Positions 34,905 through 44,721 of a stretch of DNA of 64,000 bases are shown piece by piece. Position numbers and translations under genes: made by a program. The notes beneath the pieces were generated by a model. It was not told where the DNA came from. It saw nothing but the letters and a program-made list of their open reading frames with translations, and did no database searches. The first letter of the stretch is position 1; the number at the start of each line of letters is the position of its first letter. This DNA is from Mucilaginibacter sp. (GTDB taxonomy: Bacteria; Bacteroidota; Bacteroidia; Sphingobacteriales; Sphingobacteriaceae): contig JANXTT010000116.1 in the NCBI GenBank assembly GCA_025352225.1, positions 1 through 64,000 on the forward strand, given 5' to 3'.

Positions 34905-37139
34905 TTATAGATCAAGCTTTGAATATTTTAGCCTTAGGCTGTTACTTACTACCGATACCGAACTCAGTGCCATAGCCGCCCCCGCTATCATTGGATTTAA
35001 TAAAAATCCGTTTAACGGATATAATAAGCCTGCCGCAATGGGTATGCCTATAAGATTGTAAATAAATGCCCAAAACAAGTTTTGGCGAATAGTACCCACC
35101 GTCAGTTTTGACAGCATTAATGCCTTGGGGACTTGCTGCAAATCTGAAGATATGAGTGTTATTTTGGCCACATCTATTGCAATATCCGATCCCTGGCCCA
35201 TCGCTATGGATACATCCGCCTGAGCCAACGCCTGGCTATCGTTTATACCATCGCCTATCATGGCTACTATTTTACCTTCGGCCTGTAGTTTCTTAACGAA
35301 TGCTGCCTTGTCTGACGGTAGGCTATCGGCCTCATAATGTTCAATACCGGTCGCTTTAGCAATTGCGGCTGCCGTTTTTACATTATCGCCGGTAAGCATG
35401 TATATGTTTATACCTTGTTTTTTTAATTGATTAATGGCTTGCGCCGAGCCTTGTTTTATTTTATCGGTAATAGCCGCTATAGCCAATACGCTATCATTAC
35501 TTGCAAAGTAAATAACCGTTTTAGCATCCTTTAAAAAGGCATCTATTGTTGCAGCCAGGTCATTAGGAATAATTATATTTTTTTCACTTATCAACTTATG
35601 GCTCCCGGCAAAAAATATTTGTCCCTCAAATGTAGCCTCAACGCCTCGCCCGGTTAAGCTATTAAACGATGTAATATTAGCCGGGCTTAAGTTTGTTGAT
35701 TTTAACCTTGCTACAATGGCATTTGCAAGCGGGTGTTCCGACTGTTGTTCCATCGCATAAAAAACTGATTGTAATTGGTTCTCGTTATCCTTTACCGTAT
35801 CACACCATACCATATCGGTAACCGCGGGTTTGCCCTCGGTGATGGTACCTGTTTTATCCAGAATAATAGCATTTACTTTATGTCCTAATTCTAAAGCTTC
35901 AGCGTCTTTAATCAATATGCCGTTTTCGGCACCTTTGCCAATACCCACCATAATGGCAGTTGGGGTGGCTAATCCTAAGGCGCAGGGGCATGCAATTACC
36001 AATACTGTAACCATAGCCATTAAGCCATGCGTTAAAGCATGTTGGCCGCCAAATAGCAACCATACACCAAAGGCAAGTAGGGCTATCAGCATTACAATCG
36101 GCACAAAAACAGATGCAATTTTATCAACTAGTTTTTGTACGGGTGCTTTAGAACCCTGCGCATCCTGCACCAAGCGGATAATTTGGGCCAAAAAAGTACT
36201 TGCACCCACCTTTTGGGCTGTAAAGCGCAAGCTTCCCTTCTGGTTTAAAGTACCTGCGAATAACTTTTTGCCTTTTGTTTTTTCTACCGCAATAGGCTCA
36301 CCGCTTATCATGCTTTCATCAACAAAGGAACTGCCATCGTACACCTCGCCGTCCACGGGTATTTTTTCGCCGGGGCGTACCAGTATAAGGGCACCCACCT
36401 GCACATCGGCTATGGCGGTTTCTATTTCACCTTTTTCTGTAATTACAATTACTGTTTTAGGTTGTAGCCCAATCAATTTCTTTATGGCCGACGATGTGTT
36501 CGATTTAGCCTTTTCTTCGAGCAGTTTACCCAGCATAATAAAAACAATAACCACAGAAGCTGCCTCATAATATACATGTGGCTGCAAACCCTGCCTTAGC
36601 CAAAAAGCCGGATAAGTGGTGTTGAATACACTAAATAAAAAAGCAATTCCTGTACTCATGGCCACCAATGTATCCATATTGGCTTTGCCGTGTTGGGCTT
36701 GTTTAAAAGCATTGATAAAAAAGCTTTTGCCTGCAACAAATAATACCGGGGTGGTTAATGCCATCATGATATAATTTGCATAAGGCAACTCCATAAAAAA
36801 CATTCCAATCAAAACTACGGGGAATGTTAAAATACCAGCCCAGGTTAGTTTTCTTTTTAATAGCTGATAATTATTATCTTGTATTTGGGCTTGTTTTTCG
36901 GTCGCGTTATCGGCGTCAATGATGAGATCGTAACCTATAGATTGTACCGATCGTTGAAAGTCTGAAGGCTGCACAACATCCGGATGGAATACCACCTTAA
37001 CAGTTTGTGTAGCATAATTTACGCCTGCGGTTTCAACACCTTTTTGCGCGGCTATCATAGATTCGACACTTGTAGCACAAGCAGCGCAAGTCATGCCGGT
37101 AACCGGGAAAGTAAGCGTTTCTAATTTTACTGCGGGCAT
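34905..37139 (-). CDS. copA: Copper-translocating P-type ATPase (P1B)
   Basis: Inner-membrane Cu(I) exporter of about 744 residues. One N-terminal HMA domain has GMTCAACATSVE (Cys18 and Cys21 from this start). The membrane metal site is CPCALGLATPTAIMVG near residue 385. DKTGTITEGKP carries the phosphorylated Asp (about 426), followed by SEHPLANAI (the nucleotide-binding HP motif) and GDGINDSQALAQADV. The frame opens at 37169, but the promoter -7 element (37159-37166) overlaps that codon, so ATG 37139 is the realistic start. First gene of the copper operon with the CopZ-like and HMA-AraC genes. Confidence 0.94.
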   Translation of the reverse strand: MPAVKLETLTFPVTGMTCAACATSVESMIAAQKGVETAGVNYATQTVKVVFHPDVVQPSDFQRSVQSIGYDLIIDADNATEKQAQIQDNNYQLLKRKLTWAGILTFPVVLIGMFFMELPYANYIMMALTTPVLFVAGKSFFINAFKQAQHGKANMDTLVAMSTGIAFLFSVFNTTYPAFWLRQGLQPHVYYEAASVVIVFIMLGKLLEEKAKSNTSSAIKKLIGLQPKTVIVITEKGEIETAIADVQVGALILVRPGEKIPVDGEVYDGSSFVDESMISGEPIAVEKTKGKKLFAGTLNQKGSLRFTAQKVGASTFLAQIIRLVQDAQGSKAPVQKLVDKIASVFVPIVMLIALLAFGVWLLFGGQHALTHGLMAMVTVLVIACPCALGLATPTAIMVGIGKGAENGILIKDAEALELGHKVNAIILDKTGTITEGKPAVTDMVWCDTVKDNENQLQSVFYAMEQQSEHPLANAIVARLKSTNLSPANITSFNSLTGRGVEATFEGQIFFAGSHKLISEKNIIIPNDLAATIDAFLKDAKTVIYFASNDSVLAIAAITDKIKQGSAQAINQLKKQGINIYMLTGDNVKTAAAIAKATGIEHYEADSLPSDKAAFVKKLQAEGKIVAMIGDGINDSQALAQADVSIAMGQGSDIAIDVAKITLISSDLQQVPKALMLSKLTVGTIRQNLFWAFIYNLIGIPIAAGLLYPLNGFLLNPMIAGAAMALSSVSVVSNSLRLKYSKLDL

Positions 37140-37158
37140 ATGTTTTTTATTTACCATG

Positions 37159-37166
37159 CAAATGTA
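37159..37166 (-). promoter_or_regulatory. -7 promoter element of the copper operon
   Basis: Minus-strand TACATTTG followed by C is an exact TAnnTTTG match. The implied transcription start near 37152 leaves a leader of about 13 nt to ATG 37139 and excludes the two upstream in-frame ATGs. Confidence 0.5.
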
Positions 37167-37301
37167 CATATACTAACTGCCCGCAGCTTTATATCATTTT
37201 GGGGAATGTTTACATAATTATAGGCATTGTTTTTAATCGGAATCCGCTGCACTTAAAACCTTTTCTTGTTTTAATCCTTTATTAACAACTTAACCTAAAT
37301 T

Positions 37302-38615
37302 ATGACAAAGTTGCATTTTTTTGGCAAATGCTTTTTTATGCTCTTTATATGCTTGCTGCTCAATACTCCGGCAACTAAAGCGTATTCGGTACTTACCCAC
37401 GAAGCCCTGATTGATGCCAGTTGGGATAAACAGATATTGCCGCTTTTAAAACATAAGTATAATACAGCTACAGCTGATGACCTTAAAAAAGCCCATGCTT
37501 ACGCTTATGGAGGTTGTTTAATTGCCGATATGGGATATTTTCCGTTCGGGAGTACATATTTCACCAACCTGTCGCACTATGTCAGGAGCGGGGATATGGT
37601 GGGGGCGCTTATATCAGAAGCCCAGAATCTTAATGAATATGCTTTCGCGATAGGTGCATTGTGCCATTATATGGCCGATAAATATGGGCACTCGCTGGCA
37701 ACCAACATTGCCGTACCGCTTATATATCCGGAAATGAAAAAAAAATTCGGTAATGTGGTAACTTATGAGGAAGACCATACATCGCATAGCCGTGTTGAAA
37801 TATCATTTGATGTATTGCAAATTGCCCGGGGCAACTACGCCTCGCCAGCCTATCACGATTTTATCGGTTTCCAGGTAGCCAGGCCAGTATTGGAAAAGGC
37901 CTTTTTAAAAACTTACGGACAGGATATCAATACCGTATTTGGCGACCTTGGCCTGGCTATATCTAGTTTCCGTTGGTCTGTAAATAATTTACTGCCTGTG
38001 GTTAACCGTACAGCCTGGGTGTTAAGAAAGCACGACATTAAAAAACAAAATCCAAGTATCAATAGCCGTACGTTTCATTATAAAATGAGCAAGAAATCCT
38101 ACTTTAAAGAGTTTGGAACCGAACACCAACGGCCTGGCTTTAAAGCGCAGGTAATAGCTTTTTTAGTGCGATTTGCGCCTAAGGTAGGCCCATTAAAAGC
38201 GTTAAAATTTAAGGATCCCGGCCCGGAAGGGGAGAAGCTGTTCATTCGCAGTTTTGATACGGTTTTGGTTCATTACGCGGCGGCTCTAGCAAAATTGCAT
38301 ACCCAAAAAAAGATTGAATTGGCTGATGTAGATTACGATACCGGAAAATTGACCACCATTGGCGAATATGGACTTGCAGATAAAACCTACGGCGAGCTAG
38401 TGGATAAACTGGAGGCCACTAAATTTAATAACCTTACCGAGCCGCTAAAGGAGAACATACTTAACTTTTACGGCAAAGCTGATAGTATAACATTGGCCAA
38501 AAAATACCCTAAGGATTGGAAAAAGACCTATACTTCCCTGCAAGATATAAAAGCGGCACGATCCATTAAAATGGATAGCTTAAAAATGGATAAACCAGTA
38601 TTGAAGGCGAAGTAG
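37302..38615 (+). CDS. Zinc-dependent phospholipase C-like secreted protein
   Basis: A 437-residue exported protein with a signal peptide (LFICLLLNTPATKA). The domain resembles bacterial zinc-dependent phospholipase C: YSVLTHEALIDASWD at the mature start, ALCHYMADKYGHSLATN and EEDHTSHSRVE supply His/Asp/Glu residues in the positions expected of zinc ligands. The C-terminal 150 residues do not match the short classical enzymes. The activity is inferred from these motifs; substrate unknown. It diverges from the copper operon and is probably a single gene. Confidence 0.75.
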   Translation: MTKLHFFGKCFFMLFICLLLNTPATKAYSVLTHEALIDASWDKQILPLLKHKYNTATADDLKKAHAYAYGGCLIADMGYFPFGSTYFTNLSHYVRSGDMVGALISEAQNLNEYAFAIGALCHYMADKYGHSLATNIAVPLIYPEMKKKFGNVVTYEEDHTSHSRVEISFDVLQIARGNYASPAYHDFIGFQVARPVLEKAFLKTYGQDINTVFGDLGLAISSFRWSVNNLLPVVNRTAWVLRKHDIKKQNPSINSRTFHYKMSKKSYFKEFGTEHQRPGFKAQVIAFLVRFAPKVGPLKALKFKDPGPEGEKLFIRSFDTVLVHYAAALAKLHTQKKIELADVDYDTGKLTTIGEYGLADKTYGELVDKLEATKFNNLTEPLKENILNFYGKADSITLAKKYPKDWKKTYTSLQDIKAARSIKMDSLKMDKPVLKAK

Positions 38616-38645
38616 GCGTAATTTTGGCTGACATTAAACGCTAAC

Positions 38646-38673
38646 AAAAAAACCGCGGTGATTTAAACCGCGG
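38646..38673 (-). terminator. Terminator between the phospholipase-like and PepSY-like genes
   Basis: CCGCGGT (38653-38659) pairs with ACCGCGG (38667-38673) around a 7-nt loop. On the minus strand it is followed by a run of seven T, so it ends the PepSY-like gene; it may also act on the convergent gene. Confidence 0.75.
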
Positions 38674-38700
38674 CTTTGACATAATAGGTAGAACAAAATA

Positions 38701-39138
38701 TTAATCGACTTTAATAAATTTGCCTGTTTCGTCAAAAATAACATCCTTACCACCAGCAATTTCGGCTTCGTAAAACGTTTTGTCAGCGGCATCCATGCCT
38801 TTTCCGGCTTCTTTTACGCTAGTTTTATAGTGCGCCTTTACATATGGTACAACAGATTTTGGCAACGCGCTTATTGGAATAGCTTTTACAATTTCAACAA
38901 ACACCGCGGCAGGTGTGTATACTACTGCGTTATCCTCGCCAGATTTACCACCCCAGTTAGCTTCGTAATTACCTTTTTCTAACTCCCAGCTAACTTTAGT
39001 AGCTTCTGGGTATTTTTTTGCAAAAGCCGATTTTACCGCTGCTGGTACATTTACTTTGGCTTCTTTTTTAGTTTGTGCCATTACAGATACGCTAACCATA
39101 CCTGCAAACATCATAGCTAATAACAATGTCTTTTTCAT
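38701..39138 (-). CDS. PepSY-like periplasmic protein
   Basis: A 145-residue exported protein: signal peptide ending SVSVMAQT, then the motif VPAAVKSAFAKKYPEATKVSWELEKGNYEANW typical of Bacteroidota PepSY-like (BLIP-like fold) proteins. A second similar half follows (LPKSVVPYVKAHYKTSVKEAGK). Members are small periplasmic proteins of uncertain role, possibly protease inhibition or binding. Its own terminator lies downstream and no functional neighbour is evident. Confidence 0.8.
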   Translation of the reverse strand: MKKTLLLAMMFAGMVSVSVMAQTKKEAKVNVPAAVKSAFAKKYPEATKVSWELEKGNYEANWGGKSGEDNAVVYTPAAVFVEIVKAIPISALPKSVVPYVKAHYKTSVKEAGKGMDAADKTFYEAEIAGGKDVIFDETGKFIKVD

Positions 39139-39366
39139 TTTTCTAAGTTTTAAATTATTTATACAAGGTTAAATAATCATTCTGTAGAAAGATTGGAGAA
39201 GAATGAGGGTACAAGATAATTTTATAGAAATTTTAAATCCTTGCGTCCAGCTTGGTAATGAATTGTTTAAACCTATGTAGTGACCCATTCTTAGAGAAGG
39301 TAGAGATTTGTGAAAGTAACCACAGCCCGCCCATCCCACAGCCTTCCTACAAATAAAAAAAATTAA

Positions 39367-39374
39367 TACATTTG
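39367..39374 (+). promoter_or_regulatory. -7 promoter element of tig
   Basis: TACATTTG followed by CAC is an exact match to TAnnTTTG, 47 nt before the trigger-factor ATG. The implied leader is about 40 nt. Confidence 0.55.
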
Positions 39375-39421
39375 CACCCTTTAAAAACTAAATTGTATAA
39401 CGCTATAATATATAAGCACTG

Positions 39422-40771
39422 ATGAATATTACACAAGAGAAAGTTGACGCGCTGAATGCCATAGTTACCATCAAGTTAGCACCCGAGGATTATACGCCAG
39501 GTGTTGAAAAAGCAATTAAAGAACAAGCTAAAAAAGCTAAAGTACCAGGCTTTCGCCCGGGTATGGTTCCGCCGGCACATATCAAAAAGATGTATGGTAA
39601 AAGTATTTTGGTTGATACGATCAATACCTTGCTGCAAAATTCGTTAGGAAATTATATTACTGAGAACAAACTGGAAGTGCTGGGCCAGCCTCTTCCAAAG
39701 GTTGATCGTGAGAAAGAATTTGCCTGGGATTTTAACGAAGCTTACGAGTTTGATTACGAACTTGGCCTGGCTCCGGTTATCGACCTTAAATTTTCGGCTA
39801 AAGATAGAGTTACTCAATATGATATTAAGGTTGACGATCAAACCTTGGCTGATCGTATCAAAAACATTCGCCGTAGCTATGGCAAGATGACAAATCCTGA
39901 CGTATCGGCAGATGATGATGTACTTTACGCCGAATTGAAACAACTTTCGGCCGATGGTTCTATTTTTGAAGGTGGTATTACCAATACAGCATCCATCCGT
40001 TTAGATCAGGTTACAAACGATGAAGTAAAAAAATCGTTATTGGGTTTAAAAAAGGATGATGTACTTACGTTTGATATTCAGAAAGCATTTAACAATGATG
40101 CGGCAAAAGTAGCGGGATTGTTGAAAATTGAAGAAGACGAGGCCGCGGATCTGAAATCGGATTTTGAGTTAACCGTTAAGAACGTAAACCGCCTGGAAGA
40201 AAGCGATTTGAACCAGGAGTTCTTTGACAAATTATTTGGAGAAGGTGTGGCTACTACCGAAGAGGAGTTTCGCGCAAAGATAAAAGAAGAAGTAGAGACC
40301 ATGATGGTTCAGGATTCGGAACGCCGCTTGCAGAACGATATATACAACTTTGTGTTGGCCAATATCAATTTTGAACTGCCAAACGAGTTTTTAAAACGCT
40401 GGTTAAAAGCTACTAATGAGAACCTAACGCAAGACGAACTGGATAAAGATTACGACAACTTTGCAAAAAACCTGAAATGGACCCTGATTGAGAATAAAAT
40501 CATTCGTGATAACGAAATTGAGATCAAGTACGAGGATGTTTTTGAACTGGCTAAAATTCGGTTGGATCAGCAATTCAAAATGTACAGTCCGCAGCCATTA
40601 AGCGAGGAGCAACTGGGCCAGTATACGGTACAATACCTTCAAAACAAAGAGAATGGCAGCAAAATATTTGAAGAGATTAAAGCCATAAAAGCTTTAGACT
40701 TTTTAAAGTCGGTTGTTACCTTAGATAAAAAAGAGATCACACACCAGGAGTTTAGTAAACTGCCTGCTTAA
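39422..40771 (+). CDS. tig: Trigger factor
   Basis: Ribosome-associated chaperone of 449 residues. The N-terminal ribosome-binding domain shows KVPGFRPGMVPPAHIKKMYG, the family signature. The central PPIase-like region (about 150-235) is divergent, as in other Bacteroidota, and lacks a clear FKBP active site. The C-terminal helical arms (about 260-449) complete the protein. It precedes clpP and clpX, the classical order, though 285 bases and a terminator separate it from clpP. Confidence 0.94.
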   Translation: MNITQEKVDALNAIVTIKLAPEDYTPGVEKAIKEQAKKAKVPGFRPGMVPPAHIKKMYGKSILVDTINTLLQNSLGNYITENKLEVLGQPLPKVDREKEFAWDFNEAYEFDYELGLAPVIDLKFSAKDRVTQYDIKVDDQTLADRIKNIRRSYGKMTNPDVSADDDVLYAELKQLSADGSIFEGGITNTASIRLDQVTNDEVKKSLLGLKKDDVLTFDIQKAFNNDAAKVAGLLKIEEDEAADLKSDFELTVKNVNRLEESDLNQEFFDKLFGEGVATTEEEFRAKIKEEVETMMVQDSERRLQNDIYNFVLANINFELPNEFLKRWLKATNENLTQDELDKDYDNFAKNLKWTLIENKIIRDNEIEIKYEDVFELAKIRLDQQFKMYSPQPLSEEQLGQYTVQYLQNKENGSKIFEEIKAIKALDFLKSVVTLDKKEITHQEFSKLPA

Positions 40772-40781
40772 CCTCACCCAA

Positions 40782-40800
40782 CCCTCTCCAAAGGAGAGGG
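40782..40800. repeat. Palindromic intergenic element (CCCTCTCC dyad)
   Basis: CCCTCTCC and GGAGAGGG form a perfect 8-bp stem around AAA, preceded by CCTCACCCAA. From general knowledge of Pedobacter-type genomes, elements of this sort recur between genes. Only one copy is visible here, so repeat status is inferred. It lacks a T run and is followed by a separate terminator. Confidence 0.45.
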
Positions 40801-40822
40801 CTATATAAAATATAACTCACTT

Positions 40823-40853
40823 AAAGCCCGCTTCTTTTTTGCGGGCTTTTATA
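40823..40853 (+). terminator. Intrinsic terminator after tig
   Basis: AAAGCCCGC and GCGGGCTTT form a 9-bp stem around a short T-rich loop, and the strand runs on into TTTATA. It should end the trigger-factor transcript before clpP. Confidence 0.8.
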
Positions 40854-41056
40854 TGATGTGTGCCACGCACCATGTGGGCTTTGTACTCGGGAACTTCCGC
40901 CTACTGTTAGATTAAGGTCAGCAAGTTCAGCCCTAAATCCGCGTTTCCAAATAATGACCGTCAAACTACATATCCTAAATAAAAAAAATATTAATTTGCT
41001 ATATAATTTACTGCTTTGTGCTATATATTAGCACCAAGCCTTAACCATCAAAAATT

Positions 41057-41755
41057 ATGAATATTGACAAGAACGAATTTCGCAAATACGCGGTAAAACA
41101 TCACCGCATCAATAGCCTGGCCGTTGATAGCTTTATATCACGCGTTGATAAAAGCAGGATACCGACCGGTATGACGCCTTATATCATTGAAGAACGTCAG
41201 CTAAATATTTCTCAATTAGATGTGTTTTCGCGTTTAATGATGGATCGTATCATCTTTTTAGGTGATGCCATTTACGAGAACATAGCCAATATCATACAGG
41301 CTCAATTGTTGTTTTTACAATCAGCCGATGCTAAACGCGATATCCAGATCTACATTAACTCGCCGGGTGGCTCTGTTTATGCAGGTTTAGGTATTTACGA
41401 TACTATGCAATTCATCACTAACGATGTTGCCACCATCTGTACAGGTATGGCGGCATCAATGGGCGCGGTATTGCTATGCGCTGGTGCGCCGGGTAAACGG
41501 GCTGCATTGCCACATGCGCGTGTTATGATACACCAACCATCGGGTGGGGCGCAAGGCCAGCAATCTGATATTGAGATCACTTACCACGAGATTACCAAAC
41601 TAAAAAAAGAACTATACCAAATCATTGCCGATCATAGCGGCGCACCATACGAAAAAGTTTGGGACGCTTCTGACCGTGATTATTGGATGATAGCCGAAGA
41701 GGCCAAAGAATTTGGTATGGTTGACGAAATTTTAAGAGGTAACTCAAAAAAATAA
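41057..41755 (+). CDS. clpP: ATP-dependent Clp protease proteolytic subunit
   Basis: Serine peptidase forming the tetradecameric ClpP barrel, 232 residues. Catalytic Ser134 is in TGMAASMGAV and His159 in VMIHQPSGG; the Asp follows downstream. The substrate loop INSPGGSVYAGLGIYDTMQ is intact. The roughly 35-residue N-terminal extension is usual in Bacteroidota and partly a propeptide. It is followed by clpX, which supplies unfolding. Confidence 0.97.
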   Translation: MNIDKNEFRKYAVKHHRINSLAVDSFISRVDKSRIPTGMTPYIIEERQLNISQLDVFSRLMMDRIIFLGDAIYENIANIIQAQLLFLQSADAKRDIQIYINSPGGSVYAGLGIYDTMQFITNDVATICTGMAASMGAVLLCAGAPGKRAALPHARVMIHQPSGGAQGQQSDIEITYHEITKLKKELYQIIADHSGAPYEKVWDASDRDYWMIAEEAKEFGMVDEILRGNSKK

Positions 41756-41795
41756 GTAAAACCTAAACTATAAAATAAGGTTTACCGTATAGATG

Positions 41796-41870
41796 CAATA
41801 AACCGGCGCGTTCGGTTTATTGTATAAAATTGCATTTCTGAATTTTGAATTAGTGTGATTTTACACTAAT
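41796..41870 (+). promoter_or_regulatory. Two dyads between clpP and clpX
   Basis: CAATAAACCG (41796-41805) pairs perfectly with CGGTTTATTG (41813-41822), a likely hairpin after clpP without a good T run. ATTAGTGT (41849-41856) pairs with ACACTAAT (41863-41870), an operator-like dyad about 50 nt before the clpX ATG. TATTTTTG at 41897-41904 matches the -7 consensus. Confidence 0.5.
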
Positions 41871-41919
41871 AAGATGCATTTTATCATTATTAATCGTATT
41901 TTTGAGTAAAGCAATGATT

Positions 41920-43158
41920 ATGACCAAAAACAGCAAAGAAATCAAGTGTTCGTTTTGTGGAGCCGGGAAACAGGATTCATTAATGCTGATCGCTGGTTTA
42001 GATGCTCACATTTGTGATAAATGTGTTAACCAGGCCAATGAGATATTAGCCGAAGAGTTAAAGGTTCGCAAGGTTAAAAACCCTAACCAGGTAGCCACTA
42101 TTTTAAAACCTTACGAAATTAAAACACACCTTGACCAATATGTTATTGGGCAGGATGATGCTAAAAAGGTACTTGCTGTAGCCGTATATAATCACTATAA
42201 ACGTCTTAACCAAAAAGTTGAAAAGGATGAAGTTGAGATTGAAAAATCAAACATCATTATGGTTGGCGAAACTGGTACAGGTAAAACCCTGTTGGCAAAA
42301 ACCATCGCTAAAGTATTGAACGTTCCGTTTTGTATATGCGATGCTACCGTGCTAACCGAAGCTGGCTATGTAGGTGAGGATGTTGAAAGTATTTTAACAC
42401 GTTTATTGCAAGCCGCTGATTATGATGTAACTACTGCCGAAAGAGGTATTGTTTATATTGACGAAGTGGATAAAATAGCCCGCAAAAGCGATAACCCGTC
42501 CATTACCCGTGATGTATCCGGAGAGGGTGTGCAACAGGCGTTATTAAAGATACTCGAAGGTACAATGGTTAACGTACCACCACAAGGTGGCCGTAAGCAT
42601 CCCGACCAAAAAATGATAACGGTTAACACAAGCAATATTCTGTTTATTTGCGGTGGCGCGTTTGATGGTATCGAGAAAAAAATAGCTAACCGCCTGCGTA
42701 CACAAACCGTTGGTTATAAATTTAAAAGTGAGGATCACGATATTGACCTTAAAAACCTGTATAAATATATTACGCCGCAGGATTTAAAAGCCTTTGGTTT
42801 GATACCCGAGTTAATTGGACGTTTACCAGTATTAACTTATTTAAATCCGCTTGACCGCGAAGCATTGCGTAACATATTAACAGAGCCTAAAAACTCGTTG
42901 TTAAAACAATACAAAAAACTATTTGAATACGAAGGCATCAAGCTGGAATTTGAGGCAGAAACCTTAGAGTTTATTGTTGATAAAGCGATGGAATTTAAAT
43001 TAGGTGCCCGTGGCCTGCGCTCCATTTGCGAAGCTATAATGATTGATGCCATGTTTGAGTTTCCATCTAAAAAGGATGTTAAATCACTCAATGTGACACT
43101 AGACTATGCTTTGGAAAAATTTGAAAAATCAGACCTGAAGAAATTAAAAGTAGCCTAA
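41920..43158 (+). CDS. clpX: ATP-dependent Clp protease ATP-binding subunit
   Basis: AAA+ unfoldase of about 413 residues partnering ClpP. The N-terminal zinc-binding domain has CSFCGAGK and HICDKCVNQ (four Cys). The AAA core has Walker [14 protein letters not shown], pore loop GYVGEDVES, Walker [13 protein letters not shown] and the sensor region [13 protein letters not shown] [14 protein letters not shown] 41920 gives [14 protein letters not shown], the usual start; the frame opens earlier at a TTG. A terminator follows. Confidence 0.96.
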   Translation: MTKNSKEIKCSFCGAGKQDSLMLIAGLDAHICDKCVNQANEILAEELKVRKVKNPNQVATILKPYEIKTHLDQYVIGQDDAKKVLAVAVYNHYKRLNQKVEKDEVEIEKSNIIMVGETGTGKTLLAKTIAKVLNVPFCICDATVLTEAGYVGEDVESILTRLLQAADYDVTTAERGIVYIDEVDKIARKSDNPSITRDVSGEGVQQALLKILEGTMVNVPPQGGRKHPDQKMITVNTSNILFICGGAFDGIEKKIANRLRTQTVGYKFKSEDHDIDLKNLYKYITPQDLKAFGLIPELIGRLPVLTYLNPLDREALRNILTEPKNSLLKQYKKLFEYEGIKLEFEAETLEFIVDKAMEFKLGARGLRSICEAIMIDAMFEFPSKKDVKSLNVTLDYALEKFEKSDLKKLKVA

Positions 43159-43193
43159 AAATCGTTGAAGGTCAAAAATTAGGTTTAAAACAT

Positions 43194-43220
43194 AACCCTG
43201 GTCAAAAGCCGGGGTTTTTT
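43194..43220 (+). terminator. Intrinsic terminator after clpX
   Basis: AACCCTGG pairs with CCGGGGTT (one G-U) around a short loop and ends in TTTTTT, 36 nt past the clpX stop. Confidence 0.8.
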
Positions 43221-43388
43221 ATGGGTTAATATTAGAAATACATTCATTTTTTTGCGTTGTTTTGATACTATTATATCTAATTTTAATGATTAATTAATCC
43301 TTTTGAAGTAGTATTTGTCCAACCATTTATATTAGCAGTCAAAATTAACCAGTTTGTTCAGCATATATAACCTAACTAAATACTTACT

Positions 43389-44630
43389 GTGATTAAAATC
43401 GGACTCATTTTAAGCTTATTCAGCGTGTTATTCTGTGCAAATTTATACGCTCAGCATGATACATTAACTTTAACAGCAGCCCCCTCAGTTAACAGTCAGG
43501 CATCCGCAACTATTGATTCTTCCCGTCAAAAAGATATGATTGATGTTATACATCGTCTGTTTCATGAAAAAGAAAATCTACAACATCAATCGCCAAAAAA
43601 GGTAAATCTTTCGGTAGTGCCATCAATAGGGTATACCTTATCAACCGGGTTTGCGGCAGGCATGAGTGGAGTAGCAACATTTTATACACAGCCCAATCAC
43701 AATAAAACAAATATCTCGATAGTTAATGCACAGCTTTTTTTTGATACCAATAACCAGCAAACATTTTTTGTGCAATCTAATATTTTTACCGGGTACGATA
43801 ACTATAAGTTTATTACCGATTTGCGTGTGGCAAAATATCCGGATGTTACTTATGGTTTAGGTAGTTCAACCACACAGACACAGGCCGATCCGGTTGATTA
43901 TAATTATATCAGGATATACCAAACAGTACTCAAAAAAATCAATTCAAACTATTATGCCGGTTTAGGTTATAATCTTGACTATCATTATGGCATTGTTGAA
44001 TATGGCCAATTAGATGGCAAAACTACAGCATTTGAACGATATGGTAAAACAGAGTCGTCCACGTCGTCTGGCTTGAGCCTGAATCTATTATTTGATAACC
44101 GCCAAAATCCGATTAATGCATTAGGTGGCGCATATGCTAACATGGTATATCGGCATAACCTGAAATCTTTAGGGAGCAACAGCCAATGGAGCTCCTTAAT
44201 TATCGATGCACGTAAGTATTTTAAGTTATCATCACGAAACAACAATGTGCTGGCGTTTTGGAGCTATACCTGGATCACTTTAAATGGAAGGCAGCCCTAT
44301 CTTGATCTGCCAACTGTAGGGGCCGATACATACAATAATACCGGGCGCGGATATGCTATTGACAGGTTTCGGGGTAAAAACATGCTCTACCTTGAAAGCG
44401 AGTTCCGCTTTGGTTTAACGCGTAATGGTTTAATTGGCGGTGTACTGTTTGCCAATGCTCAAAGTTACTCCAAAAACATAGATGCCACATTGGCCCGTAT
44501 AATACCCGCGGCAGGCACAGGGATACGTATCAAAATAAATAAGCACTCGGATACTAACCTTTGTATTGATTACGCCATTGGTACAGATAACTCCCGTGGT
44601 TTTTTTGTTAACCTGGGCGAGGTGTTTTAG
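43389..44630 (+). CDS. Omp85/BamA-like outer-membrane barrel protein
   Basis: A 413-residue exported beta-barrel. The GTG start gives a good signal peptide (IGLILSLFSVLFCANLYAQ). The body is made of alternating amphipathic strands with the Omp85-like C-terminal block GRGYAIDRFRGKNMLYLESEFRFGL and ending GFFVNLGEVF. The RFRG/YRF motif suggests the surface-antigen (D15) family. No POTRA domains precede the barrel, so it is a barrel-only member whose role (transport, insertion or phospholipase-associated barrel) is unknown. Confidence 0.75.
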   Translation: MIKIGLILSLFSVLFCANLYAQHDTLTLTAAPSVNSQASATIDSSRQKDMIDVIHRLFHEKENLQHQSPKKVNLSVVPSIGYTLSTGFAAGMSGVATFYTQPNHNKTNISIVNAQLFFDTNNQQTFFVQSNIFTGYDNYKFITDLRVAKYPDVTYGLGSSTTQTQADPVDYNYIRIYQTVLKKINSNYYAGLGYNLDYHYGIVEYGQLDGKTTAFERYGKTESSTSSGLSLNLLFDNRQNPINALGGAYANMVYRHNLKSLGSNSQWSSLIIDARKYFKLSSRNNNVLAFWSYTWITLNGRQPYLDLPTVGADTYNNTGRGYAIDRFRGKNMLYLESEFRFGLTRNGLIGGVLFANAQSYSKNIDATLARIIPAAGTGIRIKINKHSDTNLCIDYAIGTDNSRGFFVNLGEVF

Positions 44631-44721
44631 TTTGTCCATCAAGCAATTATAAGTATAAAATTTGCGTTTTAAATTACCTGTTAAAAATTCAATAATCCCC
44701 ATTTATCGCTATATTTATAGT

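Noticed and set aside
35830..36570. 246-codon open frame on the plus strand across copA
   Set aside because: It is the antisense shadow of the P-type ATPase gene, which has all family motifs on the other strand; the shadow protein has no recognisable domain.
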